A stretch of 64,000 nt of DNA from Bacteroidota bacterium (GCA_013286305.1 JABDFW010000004.1:1-64000), one strand, 5' to 3'. Counted from the first letter of the stretch, positions 38,675 to 49,854 are shown. Notes: a model not told the origin generated them from the letters alone. Translations and numbers: made by a program.

Positions 38675-38691
38675 CATCTTCAGAAAATACC

Positions 38692-39594
38692 CTACTGCTG
38701 CTTTTTCTTTCTTAAATAAATTTCCCTTACTTCATTTAATTTGGCGCGTACTTCAATGGGGTATAGCTCAGTTTTTGATTCAATTCTTATCATCGCCGTA
38801 TTAGGTGGTAAACTGCCTTCGTTAAGGGCGATCACTCTTATCGTGTCAACATCATTGTTCGCAAGGGTTGTTTCTATAATTTTTACCGTTGAGTCAAGCG
38901 TATAATTTTGAAGAATGTATTTATTGTTTATCATTAATGATATCCTGTCGCCATCCACCACGCCATTATCCCAAATGGTGAATTTTATATAAGCCCCTGT
39001 AAAAAGCAATTCCTTCCCTTTGCTGTCTGCAACCTTTATTATATCTGTTGGCGCCGGTTGCCTGGGTTTGGTTTCTTCTTTGGGTTCGTTTTGTTTGGGC
39101 TGGTTTCTGTCTATCCAGTCAAGTATGCCTTTTGCTTTTGCTGAGTTTATCAATTTTATTTCCCCGTCAGCGCATGGCTCTGTTTTTCCGGGCTGTACCC
39201 CCGTAAATTTCCCCGACAGCGTTTCAATAAGTTTGCTTTTTTTGAGTTTAAGGGAAGCTTTTACAAAACATAGATACTCTCCACTCTTTTGCAGATCAAC
39301 TTTAGAGCGCAAAATTCCTTTTTCCTCATAACTTAAAATCTTAGTTGAACTGTCAAAGCTGCCAAATATTTTTGTTTTGGTTTCATTTGGGCCCCTTGCA
39401 TCTGTAAGGCTGTAGCCTGTTACCTGGTTGGCAGCATTTATTGTAAACCTCAGGTCGTAGGTATAGGTAACTTGTTTTGACACCTTTATATTACCAACAA
39501 AATAAAGGGTATCGCCTGAAGCATGTAAAGAAGAAGAAAAGAGTAAGAACGTTAAAACGCAGAAGATCACTTTTAACCGGTTGCTCTGTAGCAT
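38692..39594 (-). CDS. Hypothetical secreted protein
   Basis: 300 aa with signal peptide; KGKELLFTGAYIKFTIWDNGVVDGDRISLMINNKYIL beta-rich C-terminus. Confidence 0.65.
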   Translation of the reverse strand: MLQSNRLKVIFCVLTFLLFSSSLHASGDTLYFVGNIKVSKQVTYTYDLRFTINAANQVTGYSLTDARGPNETKTKIFGSFDSSTKILSYEEKGILRSKVDLQKSGEYLCFVKASLKLKKSKLIETLSGKFTGVQPGKTEPCADGEIKLINSAKAKGILDWIDRNQPKQNEPKEETKPRQPAPTDIIKVADSKGKELLFTGAYIKFTIWDNGVVDGDRISLMINNKYILQNYTLDSTVKIIETTLANNDVDTIRVIALNEGSLPPNTAMIRIESKTELYPIEVRAKLNEVREIYLRKKKQQ

Positions 39595-39655
39595 CTAAAA
39601 TAAGATTTAACGGTAATTGACAAGATAAGGTTGAAAATTTTATAGAAAAGGATTA

Positions 39656-39690
39656 AAAAAAGAGGCCATAATATACAGCCTCTTTTTAAA
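39656..39690 (-). terminator. Terminator of the TM2-like gene
   Basis: AAAAAGAGGC...GCCTCTTTTT hairpin. Confidence 0.6.
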
Positions 39691-39713
39691 TAAATAATAT
39701 ATCATTTTAAAAA

Positions 39714-40241
39714 TTAGCTGTCAAATCCTTCTTCCGGTTCCAGGCTGCCTGTAAGAATGCGTACGAAATCAACTATAGCCCAAATAGAGGCTGCCAGCAA
39801 CATTGCCAAGCCCACGAAAAATATCACCGGGTAGGTCGCCGCGGTAGTTGTAGCGGCCGCAGCAGCTGAAACATAAGAAGCAGCACCTGCTATATACAAA
39901 ATAATGCCACCCCCGCCCAATACAGCCTGGGCGATGCCTTTTGTGGTATTGCCCATATAAAAACTATGTACGCCAACAAACCCACAACAAATTGCCAATA
40001 TAGCGGCAGTCATCTTTTTTTTACCTCCGCCGGAATAACGCGCTTTCATTTGGGCTTTGGCTTCTTTCTTAAGTTCTCTTTTGGAAACTGAATTTGAGGC
40101 AACATTGTTTGCCGTTGAAGAAGGCGTTGTTACTACTGCCTGTTTAGTTTCTTTTGAAAGTGGAAAAGCTGCGTGTACTGCGCTGGTACTCAGTAATGCG
40201 CATAGAATAACTGCGCACAATAATTTTAAGAGTTTAGTCAT
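39714..40241 (-). CDS. TM2-domain-like membrane protein with signal peptide
   Basis: KKKMTAAILAICCGFVGVHSFYMGNTTKGIAQAVLG...IWAIVDFVRILTGSL. Confidence 0.75.
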   Translation of the reverse strand: MTKLLKLLCAVILCALLSTSAVHAAFPLSKETKQAVVTTPSSTANNVASNSVSKRELKKEAKAQMKARYSGGGKKKMTAAILAICCGFVGVHSFYMGNTTKGIAQAVLGGGGIILYIAGAASYVSAAAAATTTAATYPVIFFVGLAMLLAASIWAIVDFVRILTGSLEPEEGFDS

Positions 40242-40424
40242 GATTGTTGTTTTAAGTGTTTTGGTATATGATTTTTCAAATATATAAAAGATTTTGAAAA
40301 ATCAAATTTTCCAACGGGGTAATTTAAAATCTTAAGGTGTTTCTAATCCCTTTAAACTTTTACATTAAATGTGAAGTAGTGATAAGCAACGAAGAATTAA
40401 AATTTGAATAACCCCGTGCAAAGC

Positions 40425-40505
40425 GCGGGGTTAACGTGATGAATTTCTTTTGAACCCTTACAGGGTTCAATAAATAATATAGATTCAATCCCTAAGGATT
40501 ATTTA
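40425..40505. repeat. REP-like palindromes
   Basis: CCCCGTGCAAAGCGCGGGG, GAACCCTTACAGGGTTC, AATCCCTAAGGATT. Confidence 0.65.
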
Positions 40506-40508
40506 AAT

Positions 40509-41825
40509 CTAAAACACAATATGCAGCCGCAATGCCACTATATGCACGGGCCCGCGGTCTCTATTATAACCGGGGTTGATAACGAACTGGTAATCGGGGC
40601 TTATCACAAGGTGATGCCCAACAGCGAGGGAGTAATATAACTCTGTAATTTGCTCAGGGCCGTAATTAAGCTTGCCATCGCCAATTAAAAAACCATAACC
40701 CCCTTTGGCAAGGTATTGCCTGTGCAGGTCAGAAATATTGTTCTGCACATAGGCAAGGGCAAGCTTATCAGAATTTCTTTTCCAAATTTTGCCATCTAAT
40801 TGTACGCCTGCAGATGCGCTTGCGTCAATTTCTGTAAACGCCCATGTTTCATTAGCGCCGTCATTCCAGCTATCTTTAAAAAAATAATGAAAGTTGCCGA
40901 GTGTATTATCCAGCGTTATATAATATCCTTTTTTGCTTCTGCCGTACATACGGCTTTGTGTTATATCAGGAGTATCTGATTTAAGCGCTTCGGCATAACT
41001 GCCCATACGGGCTAAATTCATAAATATGCCAGCACGCAGTGTTGAAAAATGAGTAGTATTTTTATAAAACAGGCTATCCTTTTCTACTTCAAAAACCTGG
41101 CCCATTGCTTTGCTGCCTTTCCATTGCAGGTCGTGTCCATTTGCTTCGGTGGGCACTGCGGTATTGGCATAACTGAACACCCAGTTATGGTAATACACGC
41201 TTAAAATAACGCCTAAATTATAACCGCGTGTATTAGCAGGATAATCCCAGCCACCCAGCCCCATTAGCGACCAGTTGAGAAATTGTGTACGCGGGTCGTC
41301 GCTGAAATCTGCATTGCCAAAAATATCTGTAAGGCTGAATTTGCCAGCCAGTATGGAGATATAATCTTTGCTCGAAACTTCCTGTACCTGGTTTATATCA
41401 TCATCAACAATATCCGTTGCCCGCGAAAGGGGAAACCGCTGCTCAACGTACAGCCGGGCTATATAGGGTTCTGGTTTGGGGTCGCCAACGCGGTAAATTT
41501 CCCCGTTAGGGAAGCCCGCGATACCCAATGTTTTGCTAAGGCCCTTGCCGCCCGCAACTTCAGGGTCAAAAACAATATAGGTGTGGCTAAAGGGTTTATA
41601 AGCCATAAACAAAGTGCCTGTAAAAGAAGTGCGCACAGGCTCATCCGGCAACAGGCTGTTTGTACCCTGGTAAGGGGAATGGAAATCAAAATGATACTGG
41701 GGTATAAGCGTTGCCTGCGCATGAAAGGAAAACTTTTTATTAACCGAAGAATCAGTTTTTTGTGCGTATGCACTTAACTGCATGCATAGCAGTAAAAAAA
41801 GGGTTAATCTAAATAATTTGTTCAT
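40509..41825 (-). CDS. OprB-like carbohydrate porin
   Basis: Signal peptide MNKLFRLTLFLLLCMQLSAYA; C-terminal EQITELYYSLAVGHHLVISPDYQFVINPGYNRDRGPVHIVALRLHIVF. Confidence 0.75.
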   Translation of the reverse strand: MNKLFRLTLFLLLCMQLSAYAQKTDSSVNKKFSFHAQATLIPQYHFDFHSPYQGTNSLLPDEPVRTSFTGTLFMAYKPFSHTYIVFDPEVAGGKGLSKTLGIAGFPNGEIYRVGDPKPEPYIARLYVEQRFPLSRATDIVDDDINQVQEVSSKDYISILAGKFSLTDIFGNADFSDDPRTQFLNWSLMGLGGWDYPANTRGYNLGVILSVYYHNWVFSYANTAVPTEANGHDLQWKGSKAMGQVFEVEKDSLFYKNTTHFSTLRAGIFMNLARMGSYAEALKSDTPDITQSRMYGRSKKGYYITLDNTLGNFHYFFKDSWNDGANETWAFTEIDASASAGVQLDGKIWKRNSDKLALAYVQNNISDLHRQYLAKGGYGFLIGDGKLNYGPEQITELYYSLAVGHHLVISPDYQFVINPGYNRDRGPVHIVALRLHIVF

Positions 41826-42008
41826 GCGGCGCAAAGATAAAAGCTCATCCTTTAAATTATGCGTTTTACTGCATTTCTTAATGCAACCAAGTTTCAACCA
41901 TCATATACTTAATAATAAGATAATATAATTTAGCAATGCAACAGGTATCTCAGCAAATAAAAATGGCCGCACAACTGCAGCCATTTATTTATATTTTGTA
42001 ATTCTACT

Positions 42009-45000
42009 TTAAGCTTCTTTTTCAGTCATATTATCGCTGTCCTTTGTATTAAATTTTCTGTAAGCCCTGGCAAATATCAGGGGAAATATAAGCAAGGAAA
42101 AGAACATGGCACAGAGAATACCGCCAATAACTACCCTTGCCAAAGGCCTTGAACTTTCTGAGCCTATGCCATGCGAAACAGCTGCGGGCAATAAACCTAT
42201 CGCAGCCATTAAAGCCGTCATCATTACTGGCCGCACGCGCGACTTTACTCCCAGCCGTATTGATTTATATAACGCATTCGCCTGGTTTTTATGTTTAACT
42301 AAGTTTTCTTTAAACTCGGTAATTAACAGTACACCAAACAAAATACAAATACCAAACAAGGCTATAAAACCAATACCGGCTGAAATGCTGAAATTGGTAC
42401 CGGTAATAAACAATGCCACAATACCGCCTACAATGGCAAATGGCACATTTAAGAATACAAGGCCCGCATCTTTTAAATTACCAAACATGGCAAAGAGTAA
42501 AAGAAAAATTAATAATAAGCTTATCGGCACAACCTGCTGCAATCTTTTTGTTGCGCGTTGCTGGTTTTCAAAATCGCCCTGCCAAACCATCGTATAACCT
42601 CTTTTTAAAGTTATTGCCTTATTAACCTTATCCTGCGCTTCTGCAATGGCGCTGCCCATATCGCGGCCACGAACGGAGAATTTAACTGCCGAATACCGTT
42701 CATTATCATCCCTGAAAATTAAACAGGGCCCCGTTTTAGTAGTAATATTGGCTATTTCTTTAACAGGCACTTTTGATCCGCTCTGCGTTGGTACCATCAG
42801 GTTGCCAATGTCGTCTTTTGTTTTGCGGTATTCTTCAGGAAACCGGATACGGATATCAAATTTTCTTATGCCTTCATACAACGTAGAAGCTGCTTTACCG
42901 CCTATTGCCATTTCAATTACAGCATTCGCATCAGCGGAAGCAACACCGTAAAGCGCCATTTTTTGCTGGTCCAGGTCTATATCAAGTTCCGGCTGGCCAA
43001 TATTTTTTATAACACCCAGGTCTTCTATACCCTGCACAGTTTTTAGTATATTATAAACTTCATAAGCCTGCCCCTCCATATAATCAAGCGAATCCCCAAA
43101 TATTTTTACGCAAATAGAGCCTTTTACACCCGAAACAGCTTCTTCAATATTGTCTGTAATTGGTTGCGAAAAATTGAGATCCGCGCCAGGTATGGATGAT
43201 AATTTTTTATTCATCTGGTCAACCAGCTCATCCTTGGTAATGTGCGGTTTCCAGTCGTCTTCCGGGTAAAGCATCACATCAAATTCGTTATTGTAAAAAC
43301 CTGCAACGTCTGTTCCATCATCGGGGCGGCCGGTTTGTGATACTATATTTGATACCTGCGGGAAAGTCATCATTTTTGCACGCACATCTTTTGAAATTGT
43401 AACTGATTGGTCTAACGAAACACTATAGGGCAGTTGCACGCGAAGCCAGATAGAACCTTCATCCAGCTCAGGTAAAAATTCACTTCCCAAAAATTTAAAA
43501 GAGTATAAGCCTATTATTATAATGATGAAAGAAATAATTACTGCTGTAAACTTGTGCCTGTAAGTAAAAGTAAAGCCGCGCACCACGGAGTTTACAAGAA
43601 AATTTACGATAGGATTGTTTTTTTCTTTTACATTCTTTTTTAAAAGCATGCTTATCAACACCGGCACCAGCGTTAAAGTACACAGCAGGGCTCCTAATAG
43701 TGCAAAGCCTAAAGTGTAAGCAAGAGGCGAGAACATTTTTCCTTCCACTTTTTCAAAAGAAAAAATGGGCAGTAAAGCCGCAATAATGATCAGTTTTGCA
43801 AAAAAGATGGCTTTGGCAAGCTGGGCGCCATTTTTTCTTATCAATCCTAATTTTATAACCTTGTTAAACCTTTCCATACCCATTGCATGCGCCTCACGGT
43901 CAAGTATCACAAATATCCCTTCAACCATTACTACTGCTCCGTCTATAATAATACCAAAATCAACAGCGCCTAACGAAAGCAGGTTAGCGCTCATTCCCAT
44001 TAGCCGCAGGCATATAAAAGAGAATAAGAGGGATAACGGTATTATTATAGAAACTATAAGGGTTGTGCGCCAGTTAAACATGAAAAGGGAAACTATTAAT
44101 GTTACTAATAAAATACCTTCTATCATGTTATGCAGCACCGTGTTTGTGGCAAAATTTATAAGATTTTCACGATTGTAAAAAGGAACTATTTTTGTATCGG
44201 CAGGTAAAACGTTGGCATTTATTTTGTCAACCCTTTGTTTTAATGCATCTATCACGTCCGATGGGTTTTCACCCTTACGCATTACTACAATTGCTTCTAC
44301 AACATCGTCTTCATTGGCTATTGTTCTGCTGCCGCCCGGGCCTGTTATTGCATCCGTTCTGCCCACAAGTCCAAGCCGCGGCAGGTTAGATATTTCTACC
44401 TCGGCAATATCTTTTACTAAAACAGGCACGCCATTTAAATTTTCAACGATGATGTTTTTTATCTCGTTAATATCGTTCAACAAGCCAATGCCCCTTACAA
44501 CATACGCCTGGTTGTTTTGAATAATAACATCGCCGCCTATATTAAAGTTACTTTTTTGTACTGCCGAAAAAACATCAAGGGGCGTAATATTAAGGTTAGA
44601 CAGTTTAGCCGGGTCAATTTTTATTTCATAGGTTTTTGTCATGCCGCCAAAACTTACAACATCAGCAACACCTGGCACTGATTTTAGCTGGCGGTCAATC
44701 ACCCAATCCTGTAATGTTTTCAACTCCCTGGCATCTCTAAAAGTGCTTCTTAGTGTATAGCGGAAAATTTCACCGGTTGGGCCTGTTGGCGGTTGTATAT
44801 CAGGCGTTACACCATCCGGCAGGTCTGCGTCGCCCAAAAGATTATTTACTCTTATACGTGCCTCATCATTAGTAACCTTATCTTCAAAAACAAGTTTAAT
44901 ATACGATAACCCAAAAATGCTTGTGGAGCGCAGGCTTATTTTTTTCTGCACCGGGTTCATGGCAATTTCTAACGGGATAGTAACAAATTTTTCTATCTCT

Positions 45001-45185
45001 TCAGCGCTTCTGCCGGGCCATTGGGTAATGATGGTTATTTCTGTATTGGTTACATCGGGAAATGCCTCTATAGGCATGGTTTTAAAAGTAATAACCCCGG
45101 CCACCAGCAGTATTAAAGTAGCAAATAAAATAAAATACTTATTTTTTAGTGAGAATGCAAGAACACCTTTAAGAACCTTGATCAT
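42009..45185 (-). CDS. CusA/CzcA heavy-metal RND efflux pump, copy 1
   Basis: 1058 aa: MPIEAFPDVTNTEITIITQWPGRSAEEIEKFVTIPLE; GAVDFGIIIDGAVVMVEG. Confidence 0.95.
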   Translation of the reverse strand: MIKVLKGVLAFSLKNKYFILFATLILLVAGVITFKTMPIEAFPDVTNTEITIITQWPGRSAEEIEKFVTIPLEIAMNPVQKKISLRSTSIFGLSYIKLVFEDKVTNDEARIRVNNLLGDADLPDGVTPDIQPPTGPTGEIFRYTLRSTFRDARELKTLQDWVIDRQLKSVPGVADVVSFGGMTKTYEIKIDPAKLSNLNITPLDVFSAVQKSNFNIGGDVIIQNNQAYVVRGIGLLNDINEIKNIIVENLNGVPVLVKDIAEVEISNLPRLGLVGRTDAITGPGGSRTIANEDDVVEAIVVMRKGENPSDVIDALKQRVDKINANVLPADTKIVPFYNRENLINFATNTVLHNMIEGILLVTLIVSLFMFNWRTTLIVSIIIPLSLLFSFICLRLMGMSANLLSLGAVDFGIIIDGAVVMVEGIFVILDREAHAMGMERFNKVIKLGLIRKNGAQLAKAIFFAKLIIIAALLPIFSFEKVEGKMFSPLAYTLGFALLGALLCTLTLVPVLISMLLKKNVKEKNNPIVNFLVNSVVRGFTFTYRHKFTAVIISFIIIIIGLYSFKFLGSEFLPELDEGSIWLRVQLPYSVSLDQSVTISKDVRAKMMTFPQVSNIVSQTGRPDDGTDVAGFYNNEFDVMLYPEDDWKPHITKDELVDQMNKKLSSIPGADLNFSQPITDNIEEAVSGVKGSICVKIFGDSLDYMEGQAYEVYNILKTVQGIEDLGVIKNIGQPELDIDLDQQKMALYGVASADANAVIEMAIGGKAASTLYEGIRKFDIRIRFPEEYRKTKDDIGNLMVPTQSGSKVPVKEIANITTKTGPCLIFRDDNERYSAVKFSVRGRDMGSAIAEAQDKVNKAITLKRGYTMVWQGDFENQQRATKRLQQVVPISLLLIFLLLFAMFGNLKDAGLVFLNVPFAIVGGIVALFITGTNFSISAGIGFIALFGICILFGVLLITEFKENLVKHKNQANALYKSIRLGVKSRVRPVMMTALMAAIGLLPAAVSHGIGSESSRPLARVVIGGILCAMFFSLLIFPLIFARAYRKFNTKDSDNMTEKEA

Positions 45186-45445
45186 ATTTGAATTAAATTA
45201 AGTAAAAATAATTTGTTCTTCTTTAAAAAACATGGCAGATTTTGAACGGGTACTTAGGTTTTAAAATCTTTATTTTTTAAATAACAATGCCTTTAATAGC
45301 TATACAATAATAAAAATTATGAAGATAACGGATAAAGAAGTATAGGCTGTTATTATTTTTTTAAAGTCGGTATAAAGTACATGTTATTCGTTATATGCTA
45401 TACAGGATTTAACTTTTTTAATTATACGGGCGGCAAAAAAAAAAA

Positions 45446-45481
45446 GAAAAGTTTATTGAAACGTACTTCAATAAACTTTTC
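45446..45481 (-). terminator. Strong rho-independent terminator between the two RND genes
   Basis: GAAAAGTTTATTGAA-ACGTAC-TTCAATAAACTTTTC (15-bp perfect stem) next to an 11-A run (T-run on - strand). Confidence 0.85.
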
Positions 45482-45535
45482 CCTTCTTGATTTAGTAACA
45501 TCTGTGTTCCGTCACACCAGTTCCGTTACACCCCG

Positions 45536-48500
45536 TTATTTTTCATCTATCTTATCACTGTTCTTTAATTCAAATTTGCGGTAAGCCCATCCAAAAATAA
45601 GCGGGAAAACCCACAGCGAAAATATCATCGCGCATAAAATGCCGCCAATTACAACCCTTGCAAGCGGCCTTGAACTTTCAGAGCCTATACCATGCGAAAC
45701 GGCAGCCGGTAACAGGCCTATGGCCGCCATCATGGCCGTCATCATAACCGGCCTTATCCTTGAATTAACACCCAGCTTGATGGAAGTGTATAGCGAGCTG
45801 CTTTGGCCCCTTACCTTTTCAAGGTTTTGCTTAAACACAGTAATAAGCAACACGCCATCCTGTATGCAAATGCCAAACAACGCAATAAAACCAATACCTG
45901 CCGATATGCTGAAATTTGTGCCAGTTATATGCAGTGCAAACAACCCGCCTACTATGGCAAACGGTACGTTAAGAAACACAAGCGCTGCATCTTTAAAATT
46001 ACCAAACATGGTAAATAATAAAAGAAATATAAGCAATAAGCTTATGGGTACCACCTGTGCAAGCCTTTTCTCTGCCCTTTGCTGGTTCTCAAAGTCGCCC
46101 TGCCATGCCATACTGTACCCTCTTTTTAATTTAACCACAGCATTTACTTTTTCCTGCGCTTCTGCAATAGTGCTTCCCATATCCCTGCCGCGCACAGAGA
46201 ATTTTAGCGCAGCGTACCTTTGATTATCATCCCTGAAGATGAGGCAGGGGCCGGTTTTTTCAGATATATCAGCTATTTCTTTAATAGGTACTTTAGAGCC
46301 ATTTTGGGTAGGCACCAGCACATTGCCAATATCCTCAGGCGTTTTTCTAAATTCCTCCGGCAGCCTTACGCGTATATCAAATGTTTTAATGCCTTCGTAT
46401 AACGTTGAGGCGGCAAGCCCGCCAATGGCCATGGCTACAACGGCGTTTGCATCAGCCGTCGCAACGCCATAAAGCGCCATTTTTTGCTGATCAAGGTTTA
46501 CATCCAGCTCAGGCTGGCCTATATTGTGTATTACGCCAAGGTCTTCTATTCCCCTAACATCCTTTAATATATTATACACAGCATTAACCCTGTCCTCCAT
46601 ATAGTTTAAAGAGTCCCCATATATCTTAACGCAAATAGAACCCTTTACGCCGCTCACAGCTTCTTCCACATTATCCATGATCGGTTGCGAAAAGTTAAGG
46701 TCAGCACCGGGCAACACCGAAAGTTTTTTGTTCATCTCATCAATCAATTCCTCCTTGCTTATCTTAGGTTTCCAGCTTTCTTCCGGGTAAAGCATTACCG
46801 AAAATTCGTTGTTATAAAACCCGGCAACATCAGTACCATCATCCGGCCGCCCTGTTTGGGATACCGCGTATTTTACCTGTGGAAAGCTCATTACAATGCC
46901 CCTGACTTTTTTTGATACTTCAACTGATTTTTCTAGCGATATGCTATACGGCGTTTGCACACGAAGCCATATAGAACCCTCATCCAGTTCAGGCAAAAAC
47001 TCCGAGCCAAGGAATTTAAATGAATAAAGCCCAACCACCATTATTATAAGCGCCACAATAACTACAGGTACTTTGTGCCTGTACGCCTTTGTAAACCCTA
47101 ACAGCATAAAGCCGGTAAGGTGATGTACAAAAGGGTTGTGTTTTTCGTGCACATTTTTTTTCAGCAGCATGCTTATAAGTACCGGCACTAATGTTAGCGT
47201 AGTAATAAGGGCGCCAAGCAGGGCAAAACCCAAAGTAAAAGCAAGCGGGGAGAACATTTTGCCCTCTACTTTTTGAAAAGCGAAAATGGGCAATAAGCCT
47301 GTAATAATAATTACTTTGGCAAAAAAAATAGCTTTTCCCAATTGCGCGCCATTGCGTTTTATAAGCCCCAGTTTAATAATTTTATTAAACCGTTCCATAC
47401 CCATTTCCATCGCCTGCCGGTCCAGTATCACAAACATGCCTTCTACCATCACCACGGCCCCGTCTATGATGATTCCAAAATCCACAGCGCCCAATGAAAG
47501 CAGGTTGGCCGACATGCCCATTAAGTGAAGGCAAATAAAGGCGAACAAAAGTGCCAGTGGAATGATGATAGATACAATAAGCGTAGTACGCCAGTTGAAC
47601 ATGAAAAGTGATACCAATATAGTAACCAGGAGAATACCCTCTATAAGATTATGCAAAACCGTATGTGTAGCATACTCAATCAGGTCTGAACGGTCGTAGT
47701 AGGGTACCATTTTAGTATCAGCAGGAAGAATGGAATTATTGAGTTTATCTATTTTATCTTTTATAGCCTTTACAACCTCAGATGGGTTTTCGCCTTTGCG
47801 CATTACAATAATAGCTTCTACTACATCTGGTTCATCGGTAACAACCCGCTTGCCTGTAGCGGAATCAATTAAGCCATCAGATCTTGCCACCCATCCAAGA
47901 CGCGGCAAATTTGAAATTTCTACATCAGCTACATCTTTTACTAAAACCGGTACGCCATTATTGTTTTCAACAATAATATTTTTTATTTCATTAATATCAT
48001 TTAACAAACCGATGCCCCTTACCACAAAAGCCTCGTCGTTTTTAATGATCATATCACCCCCAATATTAATATTGGTTTTTTGTACGGCTGTAAACACGTC
48101 TAAAGGGGTTATACCAAGCGATGTTAGTTTTCCGGGGTCAACCCTTATTTCGTAAGTTTTGGTTTTGCCCCCAAAAGCATTAATATCCGCCACGCCCCGT
48201 ACCGACCTTAGCTGGCGGTCTATCACCCAATCCTGCATGGTTTTTAATTCACGCACATCCCTAAAACTGCTTCTCAAAGTATAGCGGTAAATTTCACCGG
48301 TAGGGCCCGTAGGAGGTTGCACTGCGGGTGTAACGCTGGGGGGCAATGCCGCATTTGCCAGTAGGTTCATTACCTGTTGCCTTGCCTGTGGGTCTTTTAC
48401 CTCATCATCAAAAATTAGTTTTATATAAGACAGCCCAAATATGGTGGTGGAGCGAAGGCTGGTTTTTTGCTGAACCGGGTTCATCGCAATTTCTATCGGA

Positions 48501-48709
48501 ATGGTCACGTACTTTTCAACTTCTTCAGCACTTCTGCCGGGCCATTGGGTAATTATATCTATTTCTGTATTAGTTACATCGGGAAAAGCTTCAATTGGCA
48601 TGCTGCTGAAAGTGAAAATACCTGTTACAATAAGCGCAAGTGAAGCAAATAATATAAAATATTTATTCTTTAGCGAAAACGCTATTATACTTCTTAGTAC
48701 CTTGATCAT
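45536..48709 (-). CDS. CusA/CzcA heavy-metal RND efflux pump, copy 2
   Basis: 1057 aa, closely similar along its length to 42009..45185. Confidence 0.95.
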   Translation of the reverse strand: MIKVLRSIIAFSLKNKYFILFASLALIVTGIFTFSSMPIEAFPDVTNTEIDIITQWPGRSAEEVEKYVTIPIEIAMNPVQQKTSLRSTTIFGLSYIKLIFDDEVKDPQARQQVMNLLANAALPPSVTPAVQPPTGPTGEIYRYTLRSSFRDVRELKTMQDWVIDRQLRSVRGVADINAFGGKTKTYEIRVDPGKLTSLGITPLDVFTAVQKTNINIGGDMIIKNDEAFVVRGIGLLNDINEIKNIIVENNNGVPVLVKDVADVEISNLPRLGWVARSDGLIDSATGKRVVTDEPDVVEAIIVMRKGENPSEVVKAIKDKIDKLNNSILPADTKMVPYYDRSDLIEYATHTVLHNLIEGILLVTILVSLFMFNWRTTLIVSIIIPLALLFAFICLHLMGMSANLLSLGAVDFGIIIDGAVVMVEGMFVILDRQAMEMGMERFNKIIKLGLIKRNGAQLGKAIFFAKVIIITGLLPIFAFQKVEGKMFSPLAFTLGFALLGALITTLTLVPVLISMLLKKNVHEKHNPFVHHLTGFMLLGFTKAYRHKVPVVIVALIIMVVGLYSFKFLGSEFLPELDEGSIWLRVQTPYSISLEKSVEVSKKVRGIVMSFPQVKYAVSQTGRPDDGTDVAGFYNNEFSVMLYPEESWKPKISKEELIDEMNKKLSVLPGADLNFSQPIMDNVEEAVSGVKGSICVKIYGDSLNYMEDRVNAVYNILKDVRGIEDLGVIHNIGQPELDVNLDQQKMALYGVATADANAVVAMAIGGLAASTLYEGIKTFDIRVRLPEEFRKTPEDIGNVLVPTQNGSKVPIKEIADISEKTGPCLIFRDDNQRYAALKFSVRGRDMGSTIAEAQEKVNAVVKLKRGYSMAWQGDFENQQRAEKRLAQVVPISLLLIFLLLFTMFGNFKDAALVFLNVPFAIVGGLFALHITGTNFSISAGIGFIALFGICIQDGVLLITVFKQNLEKVRGQSSSLYTSIKLGVNSRIRPVMMTAMMAAIGLLPAAVSHGIGSESSRPLARVVIGGILCAMIFSLWVFPLIFGWAYRKFELKNSDKIDEK

Positions 48710-48733
48710 TTTACTGATTTGAAGGGATGAGTA

Positions 48734-49852
48734 TTAATTGTTTAGTGCACCGTAAATAAGCACCGCCTGCGAGGTTATAAGATGGTCCCCTATTTTTACA
48801 CCGCCTGAAAGATATGTTTTGTCGCCAAGTGTGCTTAATACCTCTACAGGTGTTATATCTGCATCGCCATTACCATTATACTTTAATACAAAATACCGGC
48901 TGTTATCGAATATCAAGGCTTTTGAAGAAATACATATTGACTGTTTATTTTCCGGGTTGGTAACGGTTACACTCGCAAACATCTGTGGCTTTAACGCGTA
49001 GCCGGGGTTGTTAAGCACTATACGCACTTTCATCACTTTATTGGCGGGGTCAAGCACATTCTGCATTTTATCTATCCTGCCATTAAAAACGCGGCCGGGA
49101 TAAGATACCGTAGTAATAATAACGTTATCACCTAAGTGAACTTTGCTTATGTTTGATTCATATACGTTTGCCTGTATCCATACTTCCTCCAGGTCAGAAA
49201 TGCTAAAAAGATTAGTTCCGTTGTCTGTACGGATGGCGGTATTATTTGTAACATTTTTTTGCACGATAAACCCGCTGATAGGGGCTTTAATAATGTATTT
49301 ACCCTCGGTATTATTGCCATTGATCTTTAACACTCTTTTTGCGGTTTCAAGCGCCGACAAGGCCTGGTCGTAATTGGCCTGGGCAGACGTAACATCTAAT
49401 TGCGATGCCAGCCCGCTTGCAAAAAGGTCTTTCTGCGCATCTAATTGTTTTTTGGTAGATGTAACATTTGTTTCGGCAATTACCAAACTGTTGCTGTAAC
49501 CGGCCATCTCGCTGCTGTTAACCACAGCCAGTTCTTCGCCTGCGGTAACATAATCGCCCAATTGAACTTTTACGTCCTGAACATTGCCGCTTACCAGCGG
49601 GTAAACATTTACCTGTTTATCCTGGTTAAAATCAACACTGCCCGTAAGCGTTATGGCATCTACCAAAGGGCATGTAGTAACGGTGTCTATTGTTAATGCT
49701 CTTAAAAGCGAATCGGGTATTATATATTTTTGCCTTTCTTCAGGCTTCTTGTCTGCACTTGTATTACAGGCGGTAAAAAGTATGGATACCGTTGCAGAAA
49801 TAAATAGCAGTACATATTTTAGTTTCAATATTTTTTGCATAACCATGTTCAT
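48734..49852 (-). CDS. RND efflux periplasmic adaptor (CusB/CzcB-like)
   Basis: Lipoprotein-like start; VYPLVSGNVQDVKVQLGDYVTAGEELAVVNSSEMAGY...IIKAPISGFIVQKNVTNNTAI. Confidence 0.93.
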   Translation of the reverse strand: MNMVMQKILKLKYVLLFISATVSILFTACNTSADKKPEERQKYIIPDSLLRALTIDTVTTCPLVDAITLTGSVDFNQDKQVNVYPLVSGNVQDVKVQLGDYVTAGEELAVVNSSEMAGYSNSLVIAETNVTSTKKQLDAQKDLFASGLASQLDVTSAQANYDQALSALETAKRVLKINGNNTEGKYIIKAPISGFIVQKNVTNNTAIRTDNGTNLFSISDLEEVWIQANVYESNISKVHLGDNVIITTVSYPGRVFNGRIDKMQNVLDPANKVMKVRIVLNNPGYALKPQMFASVTVTNPENKQSICISSKALIFDNSRYFVLKYNGNGDADITPVEVLSTLGDKTYLSGGVKIGDHLITSQAVLIYGALNN

Positions 49853-49854
49853 TT

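Noticed and set aside
42106-48722. Several 60-194-aa forward ORFs across the RND and adaptor genes
   Set aside because: Antisense shadows of strong reverse-strand coding sequences with canonical motifs.
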